This document shows, in pieces, positions 24,801-39,800 of a stretch of 64,000 nt of DNA. The stretch covers positions 3,782,001 through 3,846,000 of the forward strand of contig NC_088708.1 of NCBI RefSeq assembly GCF_963576615.1, written 5' to 3'. Both the position numbers and the translations under genes were made by a program. A model generated the notes under the pieces. The model was given only the letters and a program-made list of their open reading frames with translations, ran no database searches and was not told where the DNA came from. The first letter of the stretch is position 1. Every line of letters starts with the position of its first letter. The stretch comes from Watersipora subatra. Taxonomy: Eukaryota; Bryozoa; Gymnolaemata; Cheilostomatida; Watersiporidae.

Positions 24801-27800
24801 TTACGACTTGACAATTGAATAATGCCGAAACAAAACTGTAAAGTAGCGAGCATCTATGTTTGATACGGGGTCTTCGGTAAAACCCGAAGTGTTTGTCATA
24901 AACTAGTGCTACTAGTTTTATATTGAGCTTTGTATTGGCCTTTCAATTCACGTGAGAACATACGTGACAAGACAATAACCAAATTTCGTGGTTACATCAT
25001 CGAAATAAAGAGATTCCAATCTACGGTGGCTTTTCGTTTTTGAGCTTTTAAGAGCTTGTAATCACATTTCCACATATTTAACAATTACAACACAACAGAG
25101 TAAGACATGGTGAATCTTTTGATACCAAATCACTGTAATGTGAATTTTGTTGCAAGTCAACCTTTAAGCAAGCATCCAGTCAGCTTAAATGATGTACTCA
25201 CATTACTCTGCTGATTGTAAAAGAGCTGGTGCAAGGGGTCCAGTTTAGGAAACTTGTCAAGCTGTCAACAAATGAAGAATTTGTGTTAGATAATATATAA
25301 GTTAACAAATATATGTGTAAGCTATTATATGTGTTAGCTATTATATGTGTTAGCTATTATATGCGTTAGCCAGTGAATAGCGTTATGGTCAGTGAATGGC
25401 CTAAAATATAAAAGAACCAACAAGTTGAAATATGATTTAGCTCAGAACTTGACAAAAGACTGGTCATGGTGAGAAAGACTAAAGTCGGTAGTAAGTACGA
25501 CTAAAGTCAGTAGTGAGTAAGAGTAAAGTCGGTAGTGAGTAAGAGTAAAGTCGATAGTGAGTAAGAGTAAAGTCAGTAGTGAGTAAGAGTAAAGTCAGTA
25601 GTGAGTAAGAGTAAAAACAGTAGTAAGACTAAAGTCAGTAGTGAGTAAGAGTAAAGTCAGTAGTGAGTAAGAGTAAAATCAGTAGTGAACAAGAGTAAAG
25701 TCAGTAGTGACTCACTACTGACTTTACTCTTGCTCACTACTGACTTTAGTCTTACTCGCTACTAGTGAGTAAGACTAAAGTCAGTAGTGAGTAAGAGTAA
25801 AGTCAGTAGTGAGAAGGACTAAATTACGATATACGTGCTCAAATTAAAGCAGATAATGTGAGCCTTTCCAGTTCCAGATTATCTCTCACAATGTGGTAGA
25901 CACTGCAAACATTTCAGCAAATTTTCTAACTGTAACACTTGGATCAATTAGATCAGATTCTGGTCAATACAGCTACGAGTTGACTAGAAAAATAATCACA
26001 TAATTGCAGAAGTAGATGTGAACACAATATGTCTGGCATTCAAATTGTTCTTCCTCTTTAACATTGAGAAAGTTATAGCAGAAGAAACAATTTGGCAGAT
26101 TCAGCAGACATTTTTTTTACATTATTAATAGTTTCTTTTCTGACTGTACATGGCTCTATATGACTGTACATGGCTCTATATGACTGTACATGGCTCTATA
26201 TGACTGTACATGTCTCTATATGACTGTACATGGCTCTATATGACTGTACACGGCTCTATATGACTGTACATGAATCTATATGACTGTACATGGCTCTATA
26301 TGACTGTACATGGCTCTATATGACTGTACATGGCTCTATATGACTGTACATGGCTCTATATGACTGTACATGAATCTATATGACTGTACATGGCCAAAAT
26401 TATGTTGGTGTGCAGTGTGTATAAAAAAAGTTAACAACAGTGAAAACTTCTGGATTTTATTGGACTTTTCTGGAGTCGGCGAGCGAGTCAATCAGAAACA
26501 TGGTCACATTGAATGAAATAGATACACGGACACTGCAGTGATTTTACGTAGCACAAACATAAAGTAGATTTAAGGGAACAGAAAATACGAAGATAGCAGA
26601 AAGCCCGGGCATAGACATACCATCTGCATGAGTACAGCTCCACTGAAATTAGGGGCAAGCGGTGAGTTGGTCATACCAGCAGCTGTAGGTAGGAGAAGTT
26701 CAGGTCGGAAGAGAGAGGGAATGGTTGGTCGATCAGCACTAAGCATTCGCCGGTTGAACTCTGCTCGTAGGGCCTCCACCCTCAATGCCTCTTCATCTTA
26801 AACAAAAAAAATATAGGCAGTCAACTTATGAGATGAACATAGTACAGTTTCTGCTCTTAGCTAACTAGCTGTTCAAGAGAATCACTTGCTGCCACTCGGA
26901 CTAACGAAATTACACCCAGAACAAAATCAGGGCGACCGAAACAAATTAGTTGAATGAAAGTTGGCAGCCGTGATGAGGACTTTCAGATGTGGGCTGATGA
27001 CGACATGTGGCCTGAATAGGATTCGAGTGGCAGTCGAGGGGCCATTGAGATGGCAGCAAGGGCTCTACCACGATCGGTCAATGGTAATGTAAGTACCCCC
27101 CTCAAGTGCTCCATAAACAGACATTGTCCTTGCCCAAACCCACTCCAATATCATGCTGTAACAAGCCAGCCTCTCCAGTTGTGAGAGAATACGTAAAGGA
27201 TTTTAGAAGGATTACACGCTTAGCTTAATTGCTGCCACTTTTCAATCACAGATCTTCAACGGACTAGCTTCTTCAGTGTTTGGGTATCAAACCAACATTC
27301 TGAAGCGGACAGAAGGTAAAATAGTGGTGTTTGAGTGCTGAATTGTACTCACTCGACAGTGATGGGTTGTTGGAGAAGGAAGACAGCAAATCTGTTCCAA
27401 AGGAAAAGCTAGGTGGCTGTGCCAACCCTGGTGGGTATGAGAAGGGGGCTGGGACGCCATTGGTAGTGCCAAAACTCAGCATGCTTGGGTTTACTTGACC
27501 AAATGTGTTGGGAGCAAGCAATGGCGCAGCGTACTGATCGCCAGAGGAAGTAATGGGCTGTTGGGAACCTCGGCTAGTATTCCTCTCACTGTAACATGGA
27601 TAAAAAGCTGCCTAACAAACATTACAGCAAAAACTTGAACAACGCCATTATTGCATACTGAAATGATTTATACTACATAATTGATTTCCATACTACAAAT
27701 GTTTTTATGCGAGCTAATGGCATGAAAGAGTGGTAGGTGATGAGCGGTGGTAGGTGAAGAGCGATAGGTGAAGAGCGGTCGGTGAAGAGCGGTAGGTAAA

Positions 27801-30800
27801 GAGCGGTAGGTAAAGAGCGGTAGATAAAGAGTGGTAGGTGATGAGTGGTGGTAGGGGAAGAGCGATAGGTGAAGAGCGGTAGATAAAGAGTGGTCGGTGA
27901 AGAGCGGTAGGTGAAGAGCGGTAGGTAAAGAGCGGTAGGTAAAGAGCGGTAGATAAAGAGTGGTAGGTGATGAGCGGTAGGTGAAGAGCGGTAGGTAAAG
28001 AGCGGTAGATAAAGAGTGGTAGGTGAAGAGCGGTAGGTGAAGAGCGGTAGGTAAAGAGCGGTAGGTAAAGAGCGGTAGATAAAGAGTGGTAGGTGATGAG
28101 CGGTAGGTGAAGAGCGGTAGGTAAAGAGCGGTAGATAAAGAGTGGTAGGTGATGAGCGGTGGTAGGTGAAGAGCAGTAGATAAAGAGTGGTCGGTGAAGA
28201 GCGGTAGGTAAAGAGTGGTAGGTAAAGAGCGGTAGATAAAGAGTGGTAGGTGAAGAGCGGTAGGTAAAGAGCGGTAGGTAAAGAGCGGTAAAAGACCATA
28301 ATAGGAAGTAAGCCGAAGTGAGTTATGTATGTATTATTATGCAGTGGTGATCGCATTTAAGGGGATACCTAGTAAATTTTTCCGTTTTCCTTGTCATTTA
28401 TGGCATTAATACATTTTTTATTACACAAAACATTTATATTATCATACTATACAATTTTGAGAATCAATTTTTGCAAACACGCTGTCTGCCACCAAAAGTA
28501 TTCTAAAAAAAATACTGTCTATTTATTGAGCATCCATTTTATCCTCTCCTCCGATTGCCAATCCTCCTTAACTAAACTCCTTCTAAACTCTAAAGGCTAC
28601 TAATTTAAATGTGCTTTCATATGATTACAAGTATATGAAAGTTGACAAGCCATGTTAAATTTGGCAAACTTGGTCAATTAATATAAACTTAGTTTTAATT
28701 ATATTTTTTGCCATAATATGCAGATAACACTATGTTGCACTCGAACTAGACTAAAAAGGTTAACATTAGTTGATTTTTAAGAATATTTATTTGTAGAACA
28801 GAATAATCCTTACTTACCAGTGATGCGTACATTACCATAATTTATCTAATAAATACTTTAACAACTATGAATTAGTATCAAGTAATGTGTTTATTTCAAG
28901 TGATCACATAACTATGATCCTACTCTGTAGGTCCTCTGAGCCATAGAGGGTTGAATCCATAAATGTAATCCTGCTAAGCTTCATAGAGCTTAGCGGGTGT
29001 AATAACATAGGTGCCACACTTACATTAGTTGGTTTCAAACTATCTGAATCAAGGGAATATACAAAGTTCAAGTAATGGAAGCCTAGGTATTAGGTTCAGG
29101 CAGCAGCTAGATTTACTAGGTGCCAAATTACAGCAGCACAAACCGCTAAGCAATAGCCTGAACTCAAAATACAATAGAATGAAATGGCAAATGATGGAGA
29201 TAGCTCTGCACAGCATGCATCCCACAATAAAAACGAGATGTTCACAATCATGAATAATCTGTCATAGCATCAACAAGCTCCTTTTACCTTCTTCAACGAT
29301 TGGACTAGCCAGATTACATCACTTGATTACTAGATTTGACAGAACTTACTAATCACTGTGTTCTTCTACTAGTTGCACTCTATATAAATGGTAGGCAATA
29401 ATAAATCGGCTAGAGATCCCAGCAAGTGAGATAATGCCTGATGAATGGATGATTCTGAGCTAATATAAAATATTACTTGCTCCTGTCAGAGAGCTTGCCT
29501 AACTAATATTCTAGAGCGAGTGGATTCTATAAAGAACAGCTAGCTCACCTGCTACGAGAGGCAGTACGAATACTACCGCTATCCTTATCCCTTGAACTGA
29601 TGCTGCCGGTGCACACAGGTGTTGTCCTCCGACTGTTAGAGCTGGCGACAGAATGCACACTGCTGCTTCTTGATATGACGGGAGGCGTCGATGTGCTGCT
29701 AGTGAGAGCCGTGGCTGTAGATACTGACGCGAATGAGGGTAGGCTGCTAGATGAATGCTGAGCGACTTCAGTGCCTAATCAAGAAGGAGAGCCCTTGAAC
29801 TATGTGCGAGTAAATGGTATTACTAGACAGACAAGAGCTGTACAAGTGGTGACAGCGATAGCTAAACGTCTCTTAAGCACTTCTCAACAATACTTAGCAA
29901 CTCGAGTGTTTGTGTGCGAAATAAGCTAGGGTTTCATCCATACATATACACGTATTTATTATACACGCGCACTTGTGTCTCATTGGCCTTACTATCAGGG
30001 GATACTGAACCTCTGCATTATTCTTAGCAAACATAATGCTTCGTGGCAGCTCATTGGCTGAAGACAGCTTTAATAAAATTACAGCATTAAATACGTGTAT
30101 ATGTACACAGGTCATCAGGTAGCTAGTTACGTTGTGTGACAAACAATGCATCCAATGATGCAGCGGCTAATGTAGTATGCTGCATTTAACCGACAGAGCA
30201 GATGTGAAGACCCTTACCGCCTGGTGACTCGGCTGCCTTGAGGAAGGGACTAGATATAGAATGACGCTCCCCAGAGCTTACTCTTGATGTTCCACTGACA
30301 CCTGCAGGCTCATCCGAACATAACTATAAAGACATACACAAACACTAGAAAATGCAATTGGCTATGCGTCATCGATCAAATAAGATATGGCAGGCGGAGC
30401 TGAGTAGAAAATAACGGCGTAGGAATAAAAATAGTCTGCTTAAATGAGTTCTGGCAGAGATGTGAACAACCTCTACCTAACTGATTATCTCATCTATGCC
30501 TACCTTCTCAAGGATCCTTCATCTAATGACCATGCTAAATTGTCATCGCAACTGCCATAATAGCCTAATACACCACTACCCGGTAAAATAATTAATAAGG
30601 AAGTTGTGTCAGAACACCAGGAAATTTATCTATAACCACTTGATGCATTCCTGTCTGGCAGCTGTCGGGCATAGGACCCACTCTCCACTGCTTGCTAAAT
30701 GAATAACATATTTTGTCGGAGCAGTGGCAGAGGCTCGGAGCAGGCCAACAGTGACATGCTCTCATATTATGATGGGTATGTCACTGCCCAATTTATAAAT

Positions 30801-33800
30801 TCTTACAAAAGACTACCCACAGAAATTGCTGACTTATAAAGTAGCAACTAAAATTCTAGACAGACCTACAGTATCTAGTAGCCACATAGCTTTAAGAGAA
30901 ACAAGAGTTTCCGCTTTAAGAGAGCTTTTAAGTGGAAACAACGCAGCCTTATGATGCAAAATTCATAATAACAAATATATTACTTACAATCATATAAAAT
31001 TAGCGTCTTTCAGAGTGATTTTGAGACCTTAGTAAATAAAACGAAAAAAAAAAGATTTTATCATTTAATATGATGCAAAAGGAATGCAAAACATGAAAAT
31101 AATGATTTCTTATGGATTGATGAACACGAACATTGATAGACCATCTGAACAGCTCTTTTAACAATAAGGCTTCTATAGCTGTCTACCAATCTCTCGATTA
31201 CCTGTAGTTTGCATCTTCTTTAAAAGAACCATTTCCTACAACGTTTATTCCTTCACCTGCTATATGTGATATTCAGACTGTATTAAAAATCCAGCATTGT
31301 ATTTCCGATTAGCCCGTTCATATAAGTTTGATATACTAATGAAATTAAACTAACATAATTTTAATTAAATGTAAATAATTTGAAAACAAGATCAAATAGC
31401 TGCACATGCCATGTAAATCTGGTGGTAAACATCCAAATTGCTTAACAACAGTGTAGTTAGCATGCATATTTTATTAAATTCAAAATTACTTTTTAATAAA
31501 ATATGTAATTATTTCCAATCACATTGTATTGCAAAAATTTCATATCAACTTTTAGCACAAAAAATGGAGCCATCATTCACAATTTGACGGTTCTTGCACC
31601 ATTCATGTCCTAGATTATGTTATAAATTGTATTATGCGTAAACTCCTGAACACCACTAAATGCAGCAAAGCTTTTCTGCATCAGAAAACCAATAAAAAAA
31701 CTTATCAACATTTCAAACTGATGACTTACTAGACAATTTAAATAACCTTTCCTAAAAATTTGTTACAACTGCACAAAACATTCAAAAAATCATTTTACAA
31801 AAGTTATGAGCAGTATTTGGTTAAAAAACAAGCTGATGGCAAAATATAATGGTTTCAGATTTTGTGGTCACCAGTAAATTTTGAAATCCTCCTTGAACCA
31901 GCATGTGAGCCATTGAAAGAAGTTTGAGCATCTTGGTAAGCTTTTTGCTATTTACATAAAATCTAAACTTTAGTTAGCAAATTAACTGTTGTTCATTTCT
32001 TAAAATACCAAGTCTGAAAAGGGTCAGTTGGGGAATGAATTATTCTCATGAAGGTGAGAAACAGCGCAAACCTTCAAGTGGATATGCACTAGTTTGCATA
32101 GCAACAACCATTATCTTTATAAACGGCGTATACTAGCTTCCTTGGCAACAACCATTGTCTTTGTGAACAGTATGTACTAGTTTCCATAGAAACAATTATT
32201 TCCTTTATAAATAGTACGTACTAGCGTCCATATTAACGGTTATTCTCTGTAGGAACGGTATGTACTAGTTTTCATATTAATAGCCATTTTCTTTAGGAGC
32301 GGTATGTACTAACTTCCATAGCAACAACCAATATCTTTGTTAATAATATATACTAGTTTCCATAGCAACAGCTAGTGTCTTTATAAACAGTATAAACTAG
32401 CTTCCGTAACAGTAATCATCTCTATAATCAGTATCTGTTGCATATAAATTGTTACAAATTTCCATCAGTTTTTTTCTCGGCCTACAATTTGATCAGAACA
32501 AATAGAATCACAACGCAGTCACGTTCTGAATGCTCCATGGTCAATTTTAAAACGTTCTGTAGCAGTAGCCACAAGCACTTTCGCGTGGCCGCTGTTTTGA
32601 AAGAAATTTCTTTGGTGTGACCAAATACCTGCCATTAGTGCAGTATTTGCTTTCCCTATCTACATAATTCCTATTTAATAGTTATAGTACCATCCTAATT
32701 TAATAGTTATAGTACCATCCTAATTTAATAGTTGAAGTACCATCCTAATTTAATGCTCGCAGTTAATAGTTATAGTACCATCCTAATTTAATGCTCGCAG
32801 TTAATGGTTATAGTACCATCCTAATTTAATGCTCGCAGTTAATAGTTAAAGTACCATCCTAATTTAATGCTCGCAGTTAATAGTTATAGTACAATCCTAA
32901 TTTAATGCTCACAGTTAATAGTTATAGTACCATCCTAATTTAATGCTCGCAGTTAATAGTTATAGTACCATCCTAATTTAATGCTCGCAGTTAATGGTTA
33001 TAGTACCATCCTAATTTAATGCTCGCAGTTAATAGTTATAGTACCATCCTAATTTAATGCTCGCAGTTAATAGTTATAGTACCATCCTAATTTAATGCTC
33101 GCAGTTAATAGTTATAGTACCATCCTAATTTAATGCTCGCAGTTAATAGTTATAGTACCATCCTAATTTAATGCTCGCAGTTAATAGTTATAGTACCATC
33201 CTAATTTAATGCTCGCAGTCAATAGTTATAGTACCATCCTAATTTAATGCTCGCAGTTAATAGTTATAGTACCATCCTAATTTAATGCTCGCAGTTAATG
33301 TGCAAGCCTTTATGCAATGTTTTACGACTCAACCTCATGATCCACACCGTTATAGAAAAGCATTCTATATTAAACATTGATTTCCAATGGCTAGACATTA
33401 TCTTTCTCATCTTAACACGCTATAAGTATACTGTAAGTGAATCTTACGCGAAGCAACTGAATAACAGCAAGTCTTTTACCTTATGAAGACTATTAAGGCT
33501 GTGCATACATGGCAATGGTCATAGAGGACTGTCCAAACAAAATAAAATAGTTTTGGGAATAGCATCTTGAGATTTCAGACAATATTAATTTTTTGTAACT
33601 TTTTTAGATTTTGTGAAAGCTTTGTTTTATGATATCTGTATGCTTGAGGCACTAGATTTCTCTGAAAAATAAAATAGGTCAAGTGACGTGTCAGTCTATT
33701 TAATAAATGACAGTCATTATTGCTCGGACTCAATACAATTATAGACACTGTTGTAATAATACAGTAAGTAATGAGGTATTAGATATATTTTCATGCTTTT

Positions 33801-36800
33801 AGTCAAGATTTAACCCGACATAGATAGATAAGAAGTATTGTAACATCGTGAATAGCGTTTAATCATCAGCTTCATAACGTTCTAATGCTATGAGAACTCA
33901 TAGCTCCTTGAATGGCGGCCCCGCTGATAAGGCTACATGTACTAATACAACTCTCTATATAGAGTTGTCCACACATGAAAAATATACCAACTGAATATGA
34001 TTAAGATAGGTTGGAGTAAAAACTTTATAAATATTCCAATGGATGCTGTAGCAGCTGTACCCAAAGCATGCTTAATCAATGCCATACATGAATATCTAAA
34101 AAGCTGCTATTAGATAGCGAGAAAACTAATGGAGCCCCACGAAAGTATTTAATTGATCTATTCCGCACTAAGCGCAAGCAGAGATTTATTGAATAGGTAA
34201 TGCTTTAAGCTTGTGTAGTAAATGCCAAAGTTTGTGAAAACCCAGCGTACCATTATACCATTATACCATTATACCATTATACCATTTTACCATTATACCA
34301 TTATACCATTTTACCATTATACCATTTTACCATTTTACCAATATACCATTTTACCAATATACCATATAATAATTCTTCCATATCTCCGTCTCTCTGACTA
34401 ATTGACTCTTAGATTCCAACTCACTTATACAATGTTTAATCTATTGTCAGCTAAAATTGTAATCTTTAGAGACCTAAAATTGTAATCCTTAGAGACCAAA
34501 AATTTTCAGTTACCGCTTCAGTCTTTGCTGCATGTTTGTATTTAAAAGTGAAACTACAGGTTTGAATTACTGAATTAAATCGTAATTTTCACTGATTGGA
34601 AATTATGCTTTTAACTGTTTCAGTAGTTTTGAAAAATATCTCACGTCACTCCATTCAACCAAACAGCACACTTTGTTTTTTGATTGATTTGTAAAGAATG
34701 CATCAAGACCCCATCTAAAGCTTCATTATTTAACTTTTTAGCAAGAGAGTAAATAACTAGAGTGATTTACTGTTAGAAAAAATTCTGCAGATGAAGGTAC
34801 TTGCATGGTGAAGTGATGCATCAATTAACTGATTTCACTAACGCATTCAGCGCTCTAGTGATAATGTCTGTGTAGAATTCCTGCTAATAATATAAATACA
34901 CTCAAAACCAACCCCAGCTCAACGGTTCAGGTCCAACGAAGGTTCCATCAGATTATCCGGTCTATAACATTGTCTCCGCTCTAATATCTAGCTCAGGTTC
35001 ATTTCACCAATAAACTTTTAAAATTGTCGAATAATTGGCGAATGATAGATAAAAATCATTAACTTCATTATCAAACGGAAGTCATGACAAATATATATGT
35101 TACTTTGCAAATACTGCTGTGCTCAACTTATCACTACTGCACAGTATAAATAAAATGAAACAAGCCATAACTTACTTCCTTCTTGCCGGGTGTGTGACAG
35201 GCCTTGAGTGGTGGTGCTTGCAAGAGGTGGGTTGTCGACACTTGTGTAGTAGAGCTCTTGCTGTCCTTCACGTCTCGCTCCTCTTTGATTGATCTTTCCT
35301 CCCGTGTCTCTAGCATTGGCTTGCTTAATATTTTGCAATTCCCTGATTTAATCTGTAACATGAAATATCCGGTGTCGGTTATTGATGGTGTTAAAGATAT
35401 GTTTTGAGGAGGCTGAACAAGAACGAGACTCTCCCAGGGATTAGCGGTGAGCGACTCGACAAATAGCCAATAAAACCAAGTCATACCAAGAGAGGCTCTC
35501 AAAAACTAATAGACACTGCAATGTCAGCGCTTGTTCTGAAATACAGCCCGAGATAGACAAAAGCGCAATGCCAATTTAAATAAAACATTTAGTGAGTGAG
35601 TATTGCTTTGACATATCTTTAAAGGACAAAGGTAAGCAAACAAACGAGACGAAAAAGGTGAAAATACGTATCAAGTTGGTATAAGCGAGGGAAAATCCAA
35701 GAAGGCGAAGGAAGCTGAAGATTTTAATGAAGCTAACAATATTTTTACACGCACAGACTAAATAAGTGGTGCTTGACATGTCTGTCAAGTGGTTAAGCTC
35801 AAATATAACAGTCATAATCAAGCACTGCCACTTGAGTTAGTCAGAGAGAGTCTCGGTGACTGTGTTTTTGTGTATACATGAGGGATAAAGCGAAGTGGCA
35901 ATAACAAGGTTAACAGAAAACCGTGTGAATAACATCTTAAAAACAAATCATCACAAACAGAATATAAAACTTACAACAATTAAATTCAGTTTGAATAATT
36001 ATCTACACTCATTTCTATAACCTGCTAAAGAGGGTATTTATATAACCAAATGAGTGAGATATTTTTATAACCCACATAACTAACCTTGTAATCTGGTCCT
36101 GTTACATCAGATTTGAATATGTCAGGTGGATTCCACAAGAGGCCAGAAGATTGCTTTTTATCACTATATTTGGTTTCAGTTTCTTCCTTCTTGACAGTAA
36201 ACTTTATGGGAGGTATTTCCTGCACATACATTAGTAAGTGAGAAAACACCTGTCAAGCTAACTGGTTATTGGAAGCTGAAGTTTGTACACTAATTTTTTA
36301 AACCAAAAATATCACCATTTTATAAATTATACATTTCTTTTAATTTTAAGTTCTGACCATAAAAAACTATGAAAATGTTAAATAGCAGATGCAATAGTTA
36401 AAGACATCTTGTGACTTACTAGTAAACAGAGTTTTTGCATCGATGGGTGATATGATATAATCTAGAGATATATTAATCAACATTAATTACGAGTGCATAC
36501 AGAGTAGCGGAGTTGAACTCTGAAAGAGAATGACATGCAATTATAATACATTGTTGAATAAACATAATACTATCCAAAAAATGTATCAATGATGGTTGGT
36601 AGACGAATGTTCAATTTGTATTTATATGTATAATGTCAATTAAATACAGGAATTTCTCAAATACAAACGAAAGTACCTTTTAGTTCCGCTTTAAATAATT
36701 ACGTATAGTACATATAGGCTACCGCCAATCTATATTATACATTCTGATGCATATAAGAGTTGATGAGTCAGATATGCATTACTTCTTATAAAAAATACTG

Positions 36801-39800
36801 ACGGAAAAAATACTATTTCATTACAATATTCTGTTAATTTAATTCAACTACAGTCACGCCCCAACATACGAAAAACTCCTGATACGAGCTGAATTTCTAG
36901 CAAGTTTCTACCTTGAGATACAAGCTGGTTTTCGAAGGCCACTACACTATATGGCCAAGTATGCGAGACGCCACTTTCGAGAACAACAACGCTCAGTCTA
37001 TCTCCTTGAATCAGTTGTAGAAAAGTTTGTAAAAGGTTGGCTAAAAGTTATAGCGAACGAGAGGCCAAAACAGCTTGAATGTAAATAAGAGATTATTACG
37101 ACGATAAAATTAAAGTAAGTTTCCACAATGTCTGTCGCGAAGGTAAGAACTCCATTCAGTAGTGTACATAGTGATGTTACATTTTATTACAGATCATAAC
37201 AACTAAATAGGTATTGCAAGTACTGAATTACAACAATTAAAAACATGTTTTTTCACCGTAATATCCTGTTTAGGTGGTGTCTCCATAGCATGGTTACGAA
37301 TTAATTTGTAATTAGTGAATTTATATAGGATATAGTGCCTTGAGATGCGAGTAAATTGACATACAAGCTCAATCCCAGAACGCAGTAAGCTTGTATGTTG
37401 AGGTATGACTGTATATGTTGGTTAAAAAAATATTTTGTGTAAATCTTTTATTCATTGCTTTTCATGTATATTTTAGAAAGTTGACTGGAGCCACGCCTTT
37501 ACACACCTACAACTATGTGCTATTTGTACCACTTTCAACTATTTTTTAACAAAATGAAATAGCCATCAACGCATAGCATTACTATGTACATTTTAAAAAC
37601 ATATGCTGCTTGGTTGTTAAGAAAATGTGTTGAAAGTGCTAAACTTTAAAGCAACACTTAGAATTCCTCCTTTTGTACGCTAGTCGAGTACTAGCCAGTC
37701 AAGTGGCTGTTCAGTTGATGTACTCCGAGCACTTCAACCAAGGTGTGTCAAAGAAATTCCTCAAAATCCTTCAATCACCTTTTACCATCAATTATACTAA
37801 AATCGACATCACAGAGAAACTTTGTAGAATATTTTCACTACAAAAGCCAAGCAATGTTGGGCTCACCTCCTAATAACACGTCATACTGCAGGTGCAGAAT
37901 GCAACCTTGACACAGAAACATGAGGTTTCAACCATGGGCAAATGTGAAAGAGGTGAAGTATAAAAGGAGTGACATGTGAAGAAGTGATATGGGAAGGACA
38001 CAAACGGGAGAGGTGTAAAGTGGGTGAGGTGTTTAACAGGAGAAGTAAAGGGGCGAACTGCATTTAGGGGTTGCCAATGTAAAATGACAACATTGGCAAC
38101 CCCTACAGATGGGAGGTAGGGAAAACGATGTGTGAAATGGTCAAGCATGAAGGGATGATATGTGAAAGGGTCAAACATGAAGGGATAATATGCGAATGAG
38201 TAAAGCGTGAAGAGATGATATGTGAAAGGATAAAGCATGAAGAGATGATAGGTGAAAGGGTAAAGCGTGAAGAGATGATATGTGAAAGGATAAAGCATGA
38301 AGGGGTGATATGTGAAAGAATAAAGCATAAAGGGATGATATGTGAAAGAATAAAGCATGAAGGGGTGATACGTGAAAGGTTAGAGCGTGAAGGGATGATA
38401 TGTGAAAGGATTAAGCATGAAGAGATGATATGTAAAAGGGTAAAGCATGAAGAGGTGATACGTAAAAGGGTAAAGCATGAATAGGTGATACGTGAAAGGT
38501 TAAGGTGTGAAGGGATAATATGTGAAATGATAAAACATGAAGAGGTGATATGTGAAAGAGGGATGATGTGTGAAAGGACAAAACATACAGGGGCTGACAA
38601 GATGATGGATGAATAAAGTGAAGATTTGTGAAAGAGTGAAAGGAAAAGAGGGCAAAAGGGCCAAGTTTGAAAAGGCGAAGTTTAAAAATGGTGTTATGTG
38701 AAAGAGTAAAAATAGGAAGGTGACAATGCGTGTAAAGGTAAAAATGTGAAAGTGGGAAAATGTGTAAGAGTGAAATGGGAAGGAGTTGAATTGTGAAGGA
38801 TGAGAAGCGAAAAATTGGTGAATCAACTGAAAATATAAATACAGGGAATGAATACCTGTCTGGTGGAGGGCTGTGAAGAGACTGGGAGAGCTACCATCTC
38901 ACTCGGTGTAGAGGAAACTGCTGGAGACCCTCCGTTAGAGTCAGCCACTAATGGTGATATTTTAATGGCCTTCTTGGTTTGTTTTGGTTTGGATTCCTTT
39001 GGAGATTTGGGTTCTTTGAGCTTCTGGGCACTCTGCAAAATGCATCATGAATTGTACTGCCTTTTAGAAACCTCTTAATTGCTATTTATCAAATCTCAAT
39101 ATATTTATAAGTCTCTTGAATAAACCACACAAATCCTCTAAACATATCTCTAACTAACCAAGAACTTGAGAACTTTCTATATGGCAAAATACTTCATGGT
39201 GGATCGCAAGGAATAATAATTCTTATTTCACACATCGTGATACTAACTAACGAGACAAGCGCCTTAAACTTATAATTTGAACAACTTGCAACATATGTGT
39301 TGTTGAGTTGCTAGTTTCTGACACATGATTTGCAGATGATATTCATACGAGTCCAGAGTAGCCCATGTTGACTGTAACAAAGTCCTCGATGGCGTTAGTC
39401 AATGTATGAGCGACTACATGAGGCTGAACAAAGAAGTTGCAAATTGGATGGATGTAGTCAAGCTCGATTTCCATAAGCAACCCTTTAGTAAACTACGGGT
39501 GCTTTCAGGTCTACGGTCTTGTGACACCCTGTGACAAAGTACATCTTGATCGATCAAGATACGGTATAACCAGAAAAGTGATTTCAGTCATCCATTGTTG
39601 ACTCACAGAACAAGTGAGTGACAGATTCTAGTGAATGCCGAGTCTAGAATCTGACCCTTGAGTATGATCTGTAGATAATTACTGACCAATTTCAGTATAT
39701 ACTGTCGCGATATTTACTGCTCAAGGTGAGTAAGATTGGCATGTGCCATCGAGCTTCCCAGACGAGGAAAAAATTGACCTGGAATGTTCTCAGAGTATGC

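Noticed and set aside
27673..28356. A 227-codon minus-strand frame, among the longest in the window
   Set aside because: It is a pure read-through of a 14-bp tandem repeat, with no splice sites, start context or non-repeat coding sequence.
37870..38358. Long minus-strand frames rich in FTYHPFML
   Set aside because: By-product of the 30-bp minisatellite and adjacent low-complexity purine-rich sequence.
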